NCBI GenBank assembly: GCA_019973575.1
Contig: BPUI01000002.1
Coordinates: 620,001-684,000 of the forward strand
DNA length: 64,000 nucleotides
DNA from: Gemmatimonadetes bacterium T265
Lineage (GTDB): Bacteria; Gemmatimonadota; Gemmatimonadetes; Gemmatimonadales; Gemmatimonadaceae
Direction: 5' to 3'
Numbering within the stretch: the stretch's first letter is position 1; every line of letters begins with the position of its first letter. Positions 27,058 to 36,300 of the stretch are shown in pieces. The translations under genes were made by a program, and so were the position numbers. A model generated the notes under the pieces. It was not told the DNA's origin. It saw nothing but the letters and a program-made list of their open reading frames with translations, and did not search any database.

Positions 27058-27808
27058 GCGCGCCGCGCGAACCGTCGGCGCGGTCGGACGCGTCGCGCTG
27101 TTCGTGCCGTGCTTCGTCGACCAGTTCTACCCGCGGGTCGCGATCGCGGCGCTGACCGTGCTCGAGCGGCTCGGCTTCGCGGTCGACGTCCCGGAGTCGG
27201 CGGTGTGCTGCGGCCAGCCCGCGGCGAACGCGGGGTTCGCGCGGGCCGGCGACGCGGCGCTCGGGGCGCTCGCGAGCGCGTACGCGCGGGCGGACCGGGT
27301 CGTCGTGCTCTCCGGGAGCTGCGCGGCGCACGTGCGCGCCCACGCGGCGGGCCGCGTCGCCGGGCGCGCGGTCGAGTTCGCGGCGTTCCTCCACGACGAC
27401 ATCGGCGTCGACGCGGTCGCCGCGTTAGGCGCCCGCCTCCCGCGCCGCGTCGGGCTCCACATCGGCTGCCACGGCCTGCGCGGGCTCGGCCTCGCGCGCC
27501 CGACCGAGCTCCAGGTCCCGCCCTTCAACAAGCTGCGCGCGCTGCTCGAGACCGTGCGCGGCGTCGAGTTCGCCGACCTCGCACGGCCGGACGAGTGCTG
27601 CGGCTTCGGCGGGACGTTCGCCGTCGCACAGCCCGCGCTCTCCGCCAAGATCGGGCGCGACCGGCTGCGCGACTACACGGCGAGCGGCGCCGACGTGGTG
27701 GTGTCGACCGACATGTCGTGCATGATGCACCTGGGCGGGCTCGCGCACCGGGCCGGTGTGTCGCTGCCGATGGTGCACCTGGCGGAAGTCATCGCGGGGG
27801 ACTCGTGA
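27038..27808 (+). CDS. lutA: L-lactate oxidation complex subunit LutA (cysteine-rich Fe-S oxidoreductase)
   Basis: Subunit of the LutABC complex that oxidises L-lactate to pyruvate. The 256-residue protein carries two CCG-type cysteine domains: FVPCFVDQFYP...ESAVCCGQPAANAG in the first half, then IGCHGLRGLG and RPDECCGFGGTFAV, with TDMSCMMHLGG near the end, as in LutA/YkgE. The most likely start is TTG 27038, which overlaps the binding-protein gene. No ATG lies nearby. Rhamnose breakdown gives lactaldehyde and then lactate, so a Lut complex next to the rhamnose transporter makes metabolic sense. The gene is intact, unlike most of the operon before it. Confidence 0.88.
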   Translation: MTASTSERAARTVGAVGRVALFVPCFVDQFYPRVAIAALTVLERLGFAVDVPESAVCCGQPAANAGFARAGDAALGALASAYARADRVVVLSGSCAAHVRAHAAGRVAGRAVEFAAFLHDDIGVDAVAALGARLPRRVGLHIGCHGLRGLGLARPTELQVPPFNKLRALLETVRGVEFADLARPDECCGFGGTFAVAQPALSAKIGRDRLRDYTASGADVVVSTDMSCMMHLGGLAHRAGVSLPMVHLAEVIAGDS

Positions 27809-27841
27809 CGCGTGTCGCACACCAGCCGCGATACGTGCGGC

Positions 27842-27982
27842 CCTGTCACGCCGAGTGCAGCGAGGGATCTGGGGTCCGTGGTGACGGGCGTGGCCCCTGC
27901 GCGCCTACACTCGGCCTGGTCACCCGGGACAGTAGATCCCTCGCTGCGCTCGGGACGGCAACGTCTGCTCAGGATGACATGG
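27842..27982. repeat. Diverged relative of the dispersed inverted repeat
   Basis: The stretch begins GTCACGCCGAGTGCAGCGAG and ends with GCTGCGCTCGGGACGGC...CTCAGGATGACA. GAGTGCAGCGAGGGATCT pairs with AGATCCCTCGCTGCGCTC. It fills most of the 237-bp gap between lutA and lutB, so the two genes may be transcribed through a hairpin or separated by it. Confidence 0.65.
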
Positions 27983-28045
27983 GACGGACGACCCGGGGCG
28001 GCCGCTGAGCACCCTCGTCGGAATACACCACGAATACAGGCCTAC

Positions 28046-29518
28046 ATGCCCGTCGCCACGCCGACCCGCCGCGCCGCGCTCCCCGTTGTCGACGCCCACG
28101 CGCCGAACGGTGCCCCGGTCGATCACGCCGCCGCGGCGGCGCGCTTCACCGCCGACGAGCCGCGCACCGACTGGCACGACGGTGCGCTCTGGTTCGTGCG
28201 CGAGAAGCGCGACCGCCAGGCCGCGTCGCTTCCCGAGTGGGAGCAGCTGCGCGAGCTCGCCTCACAGATCAAGGAGCACACGCTCTCGCACCTCGACGAG
28301 TACCTGATCCGGTTCGAGGAGCGGGCGACGGCTAACGGCATCCGCGTGCACTGGGCACGCGACGCCACGGAGCACAACCGCGTGGTCCACGGGATTCTGA
28401 CCGCGGCCGGGTCGCGGCGCCTCGTCAAGAGCAAGAGCATGCTCACCGAGGAGTGCCGCCTCAATTCGTACCTCGCCGAGCGCGACATCGACGTCATCGA
28501 CTCGGACTTGGGCGAGCGCATCGTGCAGCTCCGGGGCGAGCCGCCGAGCCACATCGTGCTTCCGGCGATCCACCTCAAGAAGGAAGAGGTGGGCGAGACG
28601 TTCCACACGCACCTCGGCACCGAGCGCGGGCTCGCCGACCCGCAGGCGCTCACGGCCGCGGCGCGCGCGCACCTGCGCGAGCACCTCCTCGCCGGCGACG
28701 CCGCGCTCACGGGCGTGAACTTCGCGGTCGCGGAGACGGGCGGCTTCGTCGTCTGCACCAACGAGGGGAACGCCGACCTCGCCGCGGCGCTCGCCCCGGT
28801 GCACATCGCGTCGATGGGGATCGAGAAGCTGATCCCTCGCGCCGAGGACCTCGGCGTGTTCACGCGGCTGCTCACGCGCAGCGCGACGGGGCAGCCCGTG
28901 ACCGTGTACACGTCGCATTTCCACGGCCCGCGTCGTGGGCAGGAGATGCACCTGGTCCTCGTCGACAACGGGCGCAGCGTGCAGCTCGGGCGCGAGGGGT
29001 TCTGGCGCTCCCTCAAGTGCATCCGCTGCGCGGCCTGCATCAACACCTGTCCGGTGTACCGCCGCTCGGGCGGGCACAGCTACGGGTCGACGATCCCGGG
29101 GCCGATCGGCTCGGTGCTCACGCCCGGGATGGACCTCAAGCGCTACGGCGCCCTTCCCTTCGCGAGCACGCTCTGCGGCTCGTGCGCGGCCGTCTGCCCG
29201 GTGAAGATCGACCTCGACGCGCAGCTCTACCGCTGGCGGCAGCTCGTGGCGGACGCGGGGCACGCGGGGGTGAGCAAGGCGGCGGCGATGAAAACGACCG
29301 GGTGGCTGCTCGCGCGGCCGCGGCTCTTCCGCGCGGCCGGGGCGTTCGGCCGGCTGGCGCTGCGCGTGCTCCCCGCCCGCGCGCGGCGCCTCGCCGCGGG
29401 CCCGTGGGGGCGCGCCCGCGACCTGCCGCCCGCGCCGGCGCAGAGCTTCCACGCGTGGTACGCCGCGCGCGAGCGCGCGGGCGGCGCCGCCGGGCGCGGC
29501 GAGGGGCCGGGCGCGTGA
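28046..29518 (+). CDS. lutB: L-lactate oxidation iron-sulfur protein LutB
   Basis: Electron-transferring subunit of the LutABC lactate oxidase complex. The 490-residue protein starts at ATG 28046 (MPVATPTRRAA); codons further upstream belong to the repeat. The LUD-type domain shows LVKSKSMLTEECRLN, DSDLGERIVQL, PAIHLKKEEV and GVNFAVAETGG. Two ferredoxin-type clusters follow: CIRCAACINTCP near residue 325 and CGSCAAVCPVKID near 376. The C-terminal tail is Ala/Arg-rich. Its stop overlaps the GTG of lutC (GTGA). Intact and secure. Confidence 0.94.
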   Translation: MPVATPTRRAALPVVDAHAPNGAPVDHAAAAARFTADEPRTDWHDGALWFVREKRDRQAASLPEWEQLRELASQIKEHTLSHLDEYLIRFEERATANGIRVHWARDATEHNRVVHGILTAAGSRRLVKSKSMLTEECRLNSYLAERDIDVIDSDLGERIVQLRGEPPSHIVLPAIHLKKEEVGETFHTHLGTERGLADPQALTAAARAHLREHLLAGDAALTGVNFAVAETGGFVVCTNEGNADLAAALAPVHIASMGIEKLIPRAEDLGVFTRLLTRSATGQPVTVYTSHFHGPRRGQEMHLVLVDNGRSVQLGREGFWRSLKCIRCAACINTCPVYRRSGGHSYGSTIPGPIGSVLTPGMDLKRYGALPFASTLCGSCAAVCPVKIDLDAQLYRWRQLVADAGHAGVSKAAAMKTTGWLLARPRLFRAAGAFGRLALRVLPARARRLAAGPWGRARDLPPAPAQSFHAWYAARERAGGAAGRGEGPGA

Positions 29519-30144
29519 GCGACGACGTGCAGCCGGGCGCAGCCCGCACGGCCATCCTCCGTGCGGTGCGGGCCGCGCGCCCCGCGCCCGTCGCGCGTCC
29601 CGACGTCGGAGCGGCGGTACGGCGCTTCGCGGAGAGGAGAGACGGAGCGCCGGACGACTCGGCGCTGCTCGCGCAGTTCGTCGCCGCCGCGCGCGCCGGC
29701 GGCTCGGCGGTGGTCGAGGGCACCCGCGCCGACGTGCCGCGGCTCGTGGCCGCGGCGGTGCCGGTGGCGCGGCGCGTCGTGTCGCAGGTCGCGGGGGTGG
29801 TCGGCCTGGTGCCGATGCCCGACATGCCGCACGGCCTCGCCGACGCCGAGCTCTTCGTGTGCGAGGCCGTGTTCGGCGTTGCGGAGAACGGGGCCGTCTG
29901 GCTCCCCCTCTCGCGGCTCGGCGAGCGCGCGGCCGTGTTCATCGCCGCGCATGTGGCGGTGGTGCTCGACCGCCGGGCGATCGTGTCCGACATGCACGCG
30001 GCCTACGTACGGACCGACGTCGCGGCCGAGCCGTTCGGGGCGTTCTTCGCGGGGCCGTCGAAGACGGCGGACATCGAGCAGTCGCTCGTCGTCGGGGCGC
30101 ACGGGCCCAAGGAGTTCACGGTGGTTCTGGTCGGCGACGGCTGA
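29515..30144 (+). CDS. lutC: L-lactate oxidation protein LutC (LUD domain)
   Basis: Third subunit of the lactate oxidation complex. GTG 29515 overlaps the lutB stop by 4 nt and gives 209 residues. The LUD domain shows LVPMPDMPHGLADAELFVCE, FGVAENGAVWLP, AAVFIAAHVAVVLD and, near the end, GPSKTADIEQSLVVGAHGPK, which is the signature of LutC/YkgG. It closes the gene run; the next gene is on the other strand. No terminator-like hairpin is evident in the 114 bp that follow. Confidence 0.92.
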   Translation: MSDDVQPGAARTAILRAVRAARPAPVARPDVGAAVRRFAERRDGAPDDSALLAQFVAAARAGGSAVVEGTRADVPRLVAAAVPVARRVVSQVAGVVGLVPMPDMPHGLADAELFVCEAVFGVAENGAVWLPLSRLGERAAVFIAAHVAVVLDRRAIVSDMHAAYVRTDVAAEPFGAFFAGPSKTADIEQSLVVGAHGPKEFTVVLVGDG

Positions 30145-30258
30145 CCGCGGGCCCGGCAATCCGGGAGCACTACTCGAAACGCAAGGCGGCGCAAGTCGCG
30201 GCCGACGCAGAACGGGACGCCGCGAGTGCGCGGAGGCGCGGGAAGTGGCGACGCATGG

Positions 30259-30834
30259 TCAGGGCCCCGGCGAGGCGATCTGGCGCGACGGCAGCCGCGG
30301 GTCGAGCACCTTGCGCGCGCTCTCCGCGCCGCTCACCGGCAGCCCGGCGGGGTCGAGCAGGCCGAGCTGCACGAGCACCGACGCCTGGTCCCAGTAGATG
30401 CGCTCGAAGGCGATCCGCTCGCCGGCGAAGCCGACGACGACGACCACGGCCGCCTCGACCCGCCGGCCGGTCGGCGCGAGGCCGGGGAGCATCCAGTCGA
30501 CCGGTACGGTGTGCGTGAAGGTGATCACGAGCTCGTCGACGACGCGGTCCACCCCGACCGTGCGCGCCACCTGCTCGATCGCGACGTCGGGCGGCATGAA
30601 GCGCCCGACGAGGTGGTCGCGGTAGAACGCGAGGACGCCCTCACGCCCCACGCCGCCGGTGCCGACGGGCACGTGGTTGACGTACGGCGCGTCGGTCATC
30701 GTCGCCATCGTCGTGTCGAGATCGCCGGCCAGCTCGGCCGCCATGTGCCGGTCGAAGGTGGCGAGCATTGCGGCCGCGTCGGGCGGCGTCGCGGGCGTCG
30801 CGTCGGGCGCTGAGTCGAGTGTGGCGGGAGTCAT
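30259..30834 (-). CDS. SnoaL/NTF2-like domain protein of unknown function
   Basis: A 191-residue soluble protein with an NTF2-like fold: MLATFDRHMAAELAGDLDTT as the opening helices, then PYVNHVPVGTGGVGREGVLAFY and FGERIAFERIYWDQASVLVQLGLL-type strands (here VVGFAGERIAFERIYWDQ). Such domains serve as polyketide cyclases, small isomerases or binding proteins, and the sequence alone does not choose. ATG 30834 gives the first conserved helix after a short Ala/Pro/Asp-rich lead. It is convergent with lutC and stands alone, so context gives no further clue. Confidence 0.7.
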   Translation of the reverse strand: MTPATLDSAPDATPATPPDAAAMLATFDRHMAAELAGDLDTTMATMTDAPYVNHVPVGTGGVGREGVLAFYRDHLVGRFMPPDVAIEQVARTVGVDRVVDELVITFTHTVPVDWMLPGLAPTGRRVEAAVVVVVGFAGERIAFERIYWDQASVLVQLGLLDPAGLPVSGAESARKVLDPRLPSRQIASPGP

Positions 30835-31055
30835 GAAAACACCGAGAGGTCGCAGGAGACCCGTAGGAGCGGGGACTACCTTGTCAGTCGACACGCCGCC
30901 GCGAATCGGCTCACACGCCCGGCCCAGTAGTCCGGCCCAGTAGTCCGGCCGTCTCCGCACAGCCGAGCTCGTGAGCCGCCGCAGGGCGTGATCGCGACGT
31001 CCCGGGTGCGGCCCGGACGCGCCGCGGTCCTGCCGTCGCCGTCCCTCATCGATCA

Positions 31056-31943
31056 ATGCCACCGCCCGCGCAGGCACCCCTCCGGCGGCTCTGGCGCGGG
31101 CACCGCCGCGCGCTCGGCCTCACCTACGCCCTCACGGGCGTCGAGAACGGGTGCGAAGTGTTCTACCCGCTGGCGACGGGCCACGCCATCGACGGCCTGC
31201 TCGCCGGCCGCCCGGCGCGCCTCGCGCTGTTAGGCGCGCTCTGGGCCTTCCACCTCGCCGTGGGGCTCGGCCGCCACCTCTACGACACGCGCGTGTTCAC
31301 CGCCGTGTACGCCGAGCTCGCGGCGGACATGGTGGCGCGCCAGCGGGCGGCCGGCGTCGCGCCGGAGCAGGTCGTCGCGCGCGTCGCCCTCTCGCGCGAG
31401 CTGGTCGACTTCTTCGAGTCCGAGGTGCCGGCCGTGGGCAGCGCCGCGGTCCGCTTCGCGGGCGCGGTCGGGATGCTGTTCACGTACGACGCGCGGATCG
31501 GCGCGTACGCGCTCGCCACGCTCGCGCCGGCGCTCGCCGTCACGCGCTGGTTCGCGCGGCGCGTCGCGCGCCTTCACCGCGCGCTCAACGACCAGCTCGA
31601 GCGTCAGGGTGCGGTCGTGACCGCGCGGCCGCCCGCGGCCGTGGCGCGGCACTTCGCGCGGCTCGCCAGATGGCGCGTCCAGATCTCCAACGCCGAGGCG
31701 CTCACGTGGGGGGTGGTGGAGCTGGCCGCGATCGGGCTCACGCTCGCCGCCCTGCTGCGCCTCACGGTCGGGGGCCGGGCCGCCGCGGCGGGCGGCACCG
31801 CGGGGGTGACGGCCGGGACGATCTACGCGGTGCTCTCGTACGTGTACAGCTTCTACGACGGCGTGATCAGCCTTCCCGCGACGGTCCAACGTGTCGTGCG
31901 CGTGCGCGACATCGGGGTGCGGGTGGCGGACGCCGGCCGATGA
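31056..31943 (+). CDS. ABC-transporter six-helix membrane-domain-like protein without ATPase
   Basis: Membrane protein of 295 residues resembling the transmembrane half of an exporter-type ABC protein. The pattern is LTYALTGVENGCEVFYPLAT, LALLGALWAFHLAVGLGRHLYDTRVFT, then a long loop with the amphipathic helix ARVALSRELVDFFESEVP. Further helices are FAGAVGMLFTYD, GAYALATLAPALAV, VVELAAIGLTLAALL and GTIYAVLSYVYSFYDGVISLP. No nucleotide-binding domain follows or is encoded nearby, so it belongs to the group of solitary six-helix domains. Its role is unknown. ATG 31056 is preceded by a weak purine stretch. The short gap to the next gene (40 nt) suggests the two may be co-transcribed. Confidence 0.7.
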   Translation: MPPPAQAPLRRLWRGHRRALGLTYALTGVENGCEVFYPLATGHAIDGLLAGRPARLALLGALWAFHLAVGLGRHLYDTRVFTAVYAELAADMVARQRAAGVAPEQVVARVALSRELVDFFESEVPAVGSAAVRFAGAVGMLFTYDARIGAYALATLAPALAVTRWFARRVARLHRALNDQLERQGAVVTARPPAAVARHFARLARWRVQISNAEALTWGVVELAAIGLTLAALLRLTVGGRAAAAGGTAGVTAGTIYAVLSYVYSFYDGVISLPATVQRVVRVRDIGVRVADAGR

Positions 31944-31983
31944 CCCGGCGCCCGCTCCTCGGGCGCCAACACCCCATCCAACG

Positions 31984-32337
31984 ATGACACACTCGCCGTT
32001 TCGAATCCTCGTCGTGCTCGCCGCGGCGGCCGCCGGCTGCCGACGCGCTCCGGCCCCGTCCGCGACACCGTCCCCGCTGCCGGAATACGTGTTCCGCTGC
32101 CCCGACGGCGGCGCGGAGCTCCGCGCGCGGTACGTGGCCGACAGCGTGGTGCTGCAACTGCCGGCCGGCACGGCCACGCTCCCGTTGGCCCCGTCGGGCA
32201 GCGGCGCGCGGTACGCGAACGACACGCTCGAGTTCTGGGAGCACGCGGGCGCGGTGCGGGTCGCACAGCGCGGCCGGGCGCGCTACGAGGGGTGCCGTCG
32301 GGTCACGGCGGCGGACGGCGGCGGGCGGACGCCCTGA
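31984..32337 (+). CDS. Lipoprotein with MliC-like (lysozyme inhibitor) domain
   Basis: A 117-residue lipoprotein. ATG 31984 gives the signal FRILVVLAAAAAGC with a lipobox-type Cys at residue 19. The domain that follows has the MliC/PliC pattern: YVFRCPDGGAELRARY, a central LPAGTATLPLAPSGSGARYA, then LEFWEHAGAVRVAQRGR and the second Cys in RARYEGC, which should pair with the first. MliC proteins protect the cell wall from C-type lysozymes on the outer face of the cell. The Ser/Gly-Ala-Arg-Tyr stretch that contacts lysozyme in the family is present. Function is inferred from the family. Confidence 0.75.
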   Translation: MTHSPFRILVVLAAAAAGCRRAPAPSATPSPLPEYVFRCPDGGAELRARYVADSVVLQLPAGTATLPLAPSGSGARYANDTLEFWEHAGAVRVAQRGRARYEGCRRVTAADGGGRTP

Positions 32338-32383
32338 GGCGCCCTGAGGCGGAAGCTCATCCCGCCGGACGCCCGCGGTCCCG

Positions 32384-32812
32384 TCACTGCTTCTGGTAGG
32401 TTTTGGTGAGGTTGGAGGCGGTGACGGTGAGCACCGATCCCTGCAGCGCGACTTGGGCGGTGCCGCCGCCGAACCAGTTGGAGAACTGGCCCGTGTTGCC
32501 GCTCCCCGACCAGTTGCTGCCCACGCTGTCGACCTTGGCGCTGCCGTCGGAGCCCGTCGACTGCTCGCCGGCGTCGTAGGTGGCGTCGCTGTGCACGAGG
32601 ACGCCGCCGCTGACGAGCTGGTCGCCGTTGGACTTCGTGTAGGGCAGCGGCGAGCCGTTCACGGCCTGCAGCTGGTACGTGCCGACGAGCGCGTTGCTCG
32701 TCGGGCCGGTGGAGTCGCTGCTGCCGCACGCCGCGACAGCGGTGGCGACGACGAGGGCGAGGGCGGCCTGGCGTGCGTCGCGCGCACGCCGGACGGGATG
32801 GAGGAACGGCAT
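32384..32812 (-). CDS. Small lipoprotein of unknown function
   Basis: A 142-residue lipoprotein. ATG 32812 begins MPFLHPVRRARDARQAAL, then the hydrophobic segment LALVVATAVAACGSSDSTGP with a lipobox Cys; such a CGSSDSTGP start is frequent in Gemmatimonadota lipoproteins. The mature part is Ser/Gly/Thr-rich with YQLQAVNGSPLPYTKSNGDQ, VDSVGSNWSGSGNTGQFSNW and VALQGSVLTVTASNLTKTY. It looks like a small beta-barrel related to lipocalin-like domains, but I cannot name a family. It is convergent with the MliC-like gene. Confidence 0.6.
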   Translation of the reverse strand: MPFLHPVRRARDARQAALALVVATAVAACGSSDSTGPTSNALVGTYQLQAVNGSPLPYTKSNGDQLVSGGVLVHSDATYDAGEQSTGSDGSAKVDSVGSNWSGSGNTGQFSNWFGGGTAQVALQGSVLTVTASNLTKTYQKQ

Positions 32813-33182
32813 ACGAAAGGTTGGGCGGGGGAAGGGAACATGCGGCGAGTCGCCGGGCGGGAGCGTCTCATCACGGGAACGTCTCATCTGAATGAATCGC
32901 CAATCGGCGCCGGATCGGCTCATCGGCGCCCGGCGCCCGGCGCGCGGTCGGCGGCGCGGTCGCAGGCGACGGGTGACCGCGAGGCGGAACGGGTGAACAG
33001 GGCGGCGCGCGTGCGACGTGACATGGGCGCCGGTCGAGCCGCCGGTCGAGCCGCCGGTCGATGGGCGTGTGCGCGCGTGGCCGCGGCGGTACGGATGTTG
33101 GGCGTGGCGCGGCACGCGCCGTATCTTCCCGATCGCCGTCCCGGCCGCGTTCGGCTCACGCGCGGCCCCCTCCGCGATCTGC
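32813..33182. other. Gene-poor stretch with a short tandem repeat
   Basis: Upstream regions of the lipoprotein gene (left) and the kinase operon (right). At about 33033-33066 a 12-bp unit, CCGGTCGAGCCG, is repeated almost three times. I see no convincing protein-coding frame, RNA gene or strong promoter here. Confidence 0.5.
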
Positions 33183-33326
33183 GTGACTTTCCCCCCGTCC
33201 GACTCGGTCGACGAGCTGCTCGCCGCGTGGTGCCGCCGCGACCGTGCGGCGCTCGTGCGCGAGACGTGCGTCCGCCTCGTCGACCACGCGCGCGCCTGGC
33301 TCCGGCGCGAGCTCGCCGCCGGCTGA
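33183..33326 (+). pseudogene. Possible N-terminal remnant of an ECF sigma factor
   Basis: From GTG 33183 a 47-residue frame reads SVDELLAAWCRRDRAALVRE, then LVDHARAWLRRELAAG and a stop. This resembles the opening of ECF sigma factors of the type ELLAAWRAGDxxAL...LRRLARRYLRRE. In this phylum such sigma genes often stand directly before a Ser/Thr kinase gene. All of regions 2 and 4 are missing. It ends 13 nt before the kinase start. Weak evidence; it could also be a short leader frame. Confidence 0.3.
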
Positions 33327-33339
33327 GGCGCGGCCGCGC

Positions 33340-36300
33340 GTGCTGCGTCGCCACGTGCCGCTGAGCGCCGAGCGCTGGGACGCGGTCATGGCGCTGTTCG
33401 AGGCCGCGCTCGACCGGCCGGCCGGCGACCGGCCGGCGTTCGTGGCCGCCGCGTGCGGCGGCGACGCCGCGCTCCGGGCGGAGGTCGAGTCGCTCCTCGC
33501 GGCCGACGCGGGCGCGGCGGACTTCCTCGAGCCGCCGGCCGCCCCCGCGCCCGACGACGCGGCGCCCGACCTCCCGGCGCGGCTGCAGGCGACGTTAGGC
33601 CGTGCGTACCGCGTCGAGCGCGAGCTCGCCGGCGGCGGGATGAGCCGCGTGTTCGTGGCCGAGGAGGTGCGGCTCGGCCGGCGCGTGGTGGTCAAGGTGC
33701 TGCCGCCGGGCCCGCGGCCCGGGCCCGGCGCCGAGCGCTTCCTGCGCGAGGCGCGGCTCATCGCGTCGCTCCGGCATCCGCACATCGTCCCGCTGCTCGC
33801 CGCGGGCGAGTCGGCCGACGGGCTGCTGTACTACACGATGCCCTACGTCGAGGGCGAGTCGCTCCAGCGGCGGCTCGAGCGCGACGGGCCGCTGCCGCCC
33901 GGCGAGGTGGCCGCGATCGTGCGCGAGGTCGCCGGCGCCCTCGCGTACGCGCACGCCCACGGCGTGATCCACCGCGACGTCAAGCCGGCCAACGTGCTGA
34001 GGGACGGCGTGCACGCGCTCGTGGCCGATTTCGGGATCGCGAAGGCCGGCCCGACGCACGCGGGCGACTCCGCGGCGGGCACCGGCCCCGAGGTCCCGGC
34101 GGGCGCTCCCCCAGCGGGCACGACGCTCACCACCGCGGGCCTCGTCCTCGGCACGCCGGCATACATGAGCCCCGAGCAGGCGCGCGGCGAGCCGGTCGAC
34201 GCCCGGAGCGACGTGTACTCGCTCGGCTGCGTGACGTTCGAGCTGCTCACCGGGCGTCGGCCCTTCGCCGACGCGGACGCGGCGGCGCTCGCGCGCCGCG
34301 CCGTCGACCGGCCCCCGGCCGCGTCGTCGTACCGCCCTGACCTGCCCGCGGCGCTCGACTCGGTGCTGGCCCGCGCGTTCGCCCCCCGCCCCGACGCGCG
34401 CTACGCGGGCGCGGTCGAATTCGCCGAGGCGCTCGCGCCGCTCGCCGTCGGGCCGTACGGGCCGGCCGTCCTCCCGGCGGCCCCGGGCGAGGGCGGCGCG
34501 GTCGGCGCCCCCGCCCGGAGGTGGCGCCAGTGGTCGCCCCGGCGGCGTGCCGCGGCCGTGCTGGCGGTCGCCGGCGCCGCCGTGGTCGCCGCGGCGGCCG
34601 CGCGCGCAACGTTAGGCACACCGGCGGCGGACGACCGTCTGACGAACGCCGGGGTGGCGGCCGCGGGCGGCCCGGCCGCCGCGCGCCGCACCGTGGCGGT
34701 GCTGCCCTTCGACAACGTCGGCCCGCCCGGCGACGCGTACTTCGCCGACGGCGTGACCGACGAGCTCGCGAGCCGGCTCACGAGCCTGGCGGGGCTGCGC
34801 GTGATCTCGCCGCGCAGCACGCGCGAGTACCGGAACGCGGCGAAACCCCCCGCGCAGATCGGCCGCGAGCTCGGCGCCGACTACCTGCTCCAGGGGCGCG
34901 CGCGGTGGGAGCGGGCGGGCGCCGGAGACGGCGACGCCGGGGCGGGGCGGGTACGCGTGAGCGCGGAACTCGTGAGCGTGCGTGACGGCAGCATGGTGTG
35001 GGCGGACCGCTACGCCGCCGACGCCGGCGACGTGGTCGCGGTCGAGGGGGCGATCGGGGAGCGTGTCGCAGCCGCGCTGGAACTCGCGCTCGGCGCGCGG
35101 GCGCGCGAGACGCTCGCGGCCCGCCCCACGGCGGACTTCGAGGCCTACACCCACTTCTTGCGCGGCGAGGCGCTCCGCACGGCGCCGACGGCGGAGGCGG
35201 GCGAGAAGTTGGAGGCGATCGCCGAATACGAGTGGGCCGTCGCGCGCGACCCCACGTTCGCGCTCGCGTACGCGCGCCTCTCGCAGGTGCACAGCCGGGT
35301 CGCCCACGACAACGTCGACCCCAGCGCCGCCCGTCGCGCCCTCGCGCGCGCCACCGCCGACACGGCCGTGCGGCTCGCCCCCGCGCTCTCCGAGGCCCAC
35401 CTCGCGCTCGGGTATTCCCTCTACTACGGGCGCCGCGACCTCGACGGCGCCCTCGGCGAGTTCACGCGCGCGCTCGCCCTGCACCCCGGCGCCGAACAGC
35501 TCGAAGCGCGGGGGTACGTGCTCCGGCGCCAGGGTCGCTTCGCCGAGGCGGTCGCGGACCTCGAGCGCGCCGTCGAGCTGGAGCCGCGGTCGGCGCTGGT
35601 CGCGTGGGACCTCGCGAGCACGTACGCGCCGATGCGCGCGTTCGCCGAGGCACTGCGCTACGAGGCGCGCGCGATCGCGCTCGACCCGGCCTGGAGCGGC
35701 GCGTACGCCGACCAGGCAATGTTGCTCGTCGCGTCGCGGGGCGACACGACGGCGGCCCGGGCGGCCGTGCGCGCCGGACTCGCGCGGAGCGATCCCGCGC
35801 GGGTGGTGGCGCGCCTCGGCGTGCACGCGGCCATGCTCCTCGGCACGGACTCGGCCGCGCGCGCGGCGCTACGGCGGACCACGCTGGACGCGTTCGGCCG
35901 CGATACTGCCGAATACCTGCTCTGGCAGGCCGACTGGGCGCGCCGACACGGCGACCCCCGGCGGGGCCGCGCCTACGCCGGGTCGGCGCGGCGGCGGCTC
36001 GAGGCCCTCGTCGCCGCGACGCCCGACGACGGCGGCCCGCACATGGCGCTGAGCCGCGCGTTCGCCGAGTTGGGCCGGCGCGACGACGCGCTCCGTGAGG
36101 GGAGGCGGGCGGTCGCGCTCCTACCGGTGTCCCGCGACGCGATCGACGGGGCGAGCCTCCTCGTCGACCTCGCCTACGTGGAAACCATCGTCGGCGCGCA
36201 CGAGGCGGCCGTCGCGCACCTCGCCGAGTTGCTCGCCATCCCGTCCGGCATCACGGTCCCGCTGCTGCGTGCCGACCCGATGTGGGACCCGCTGCGGGGC

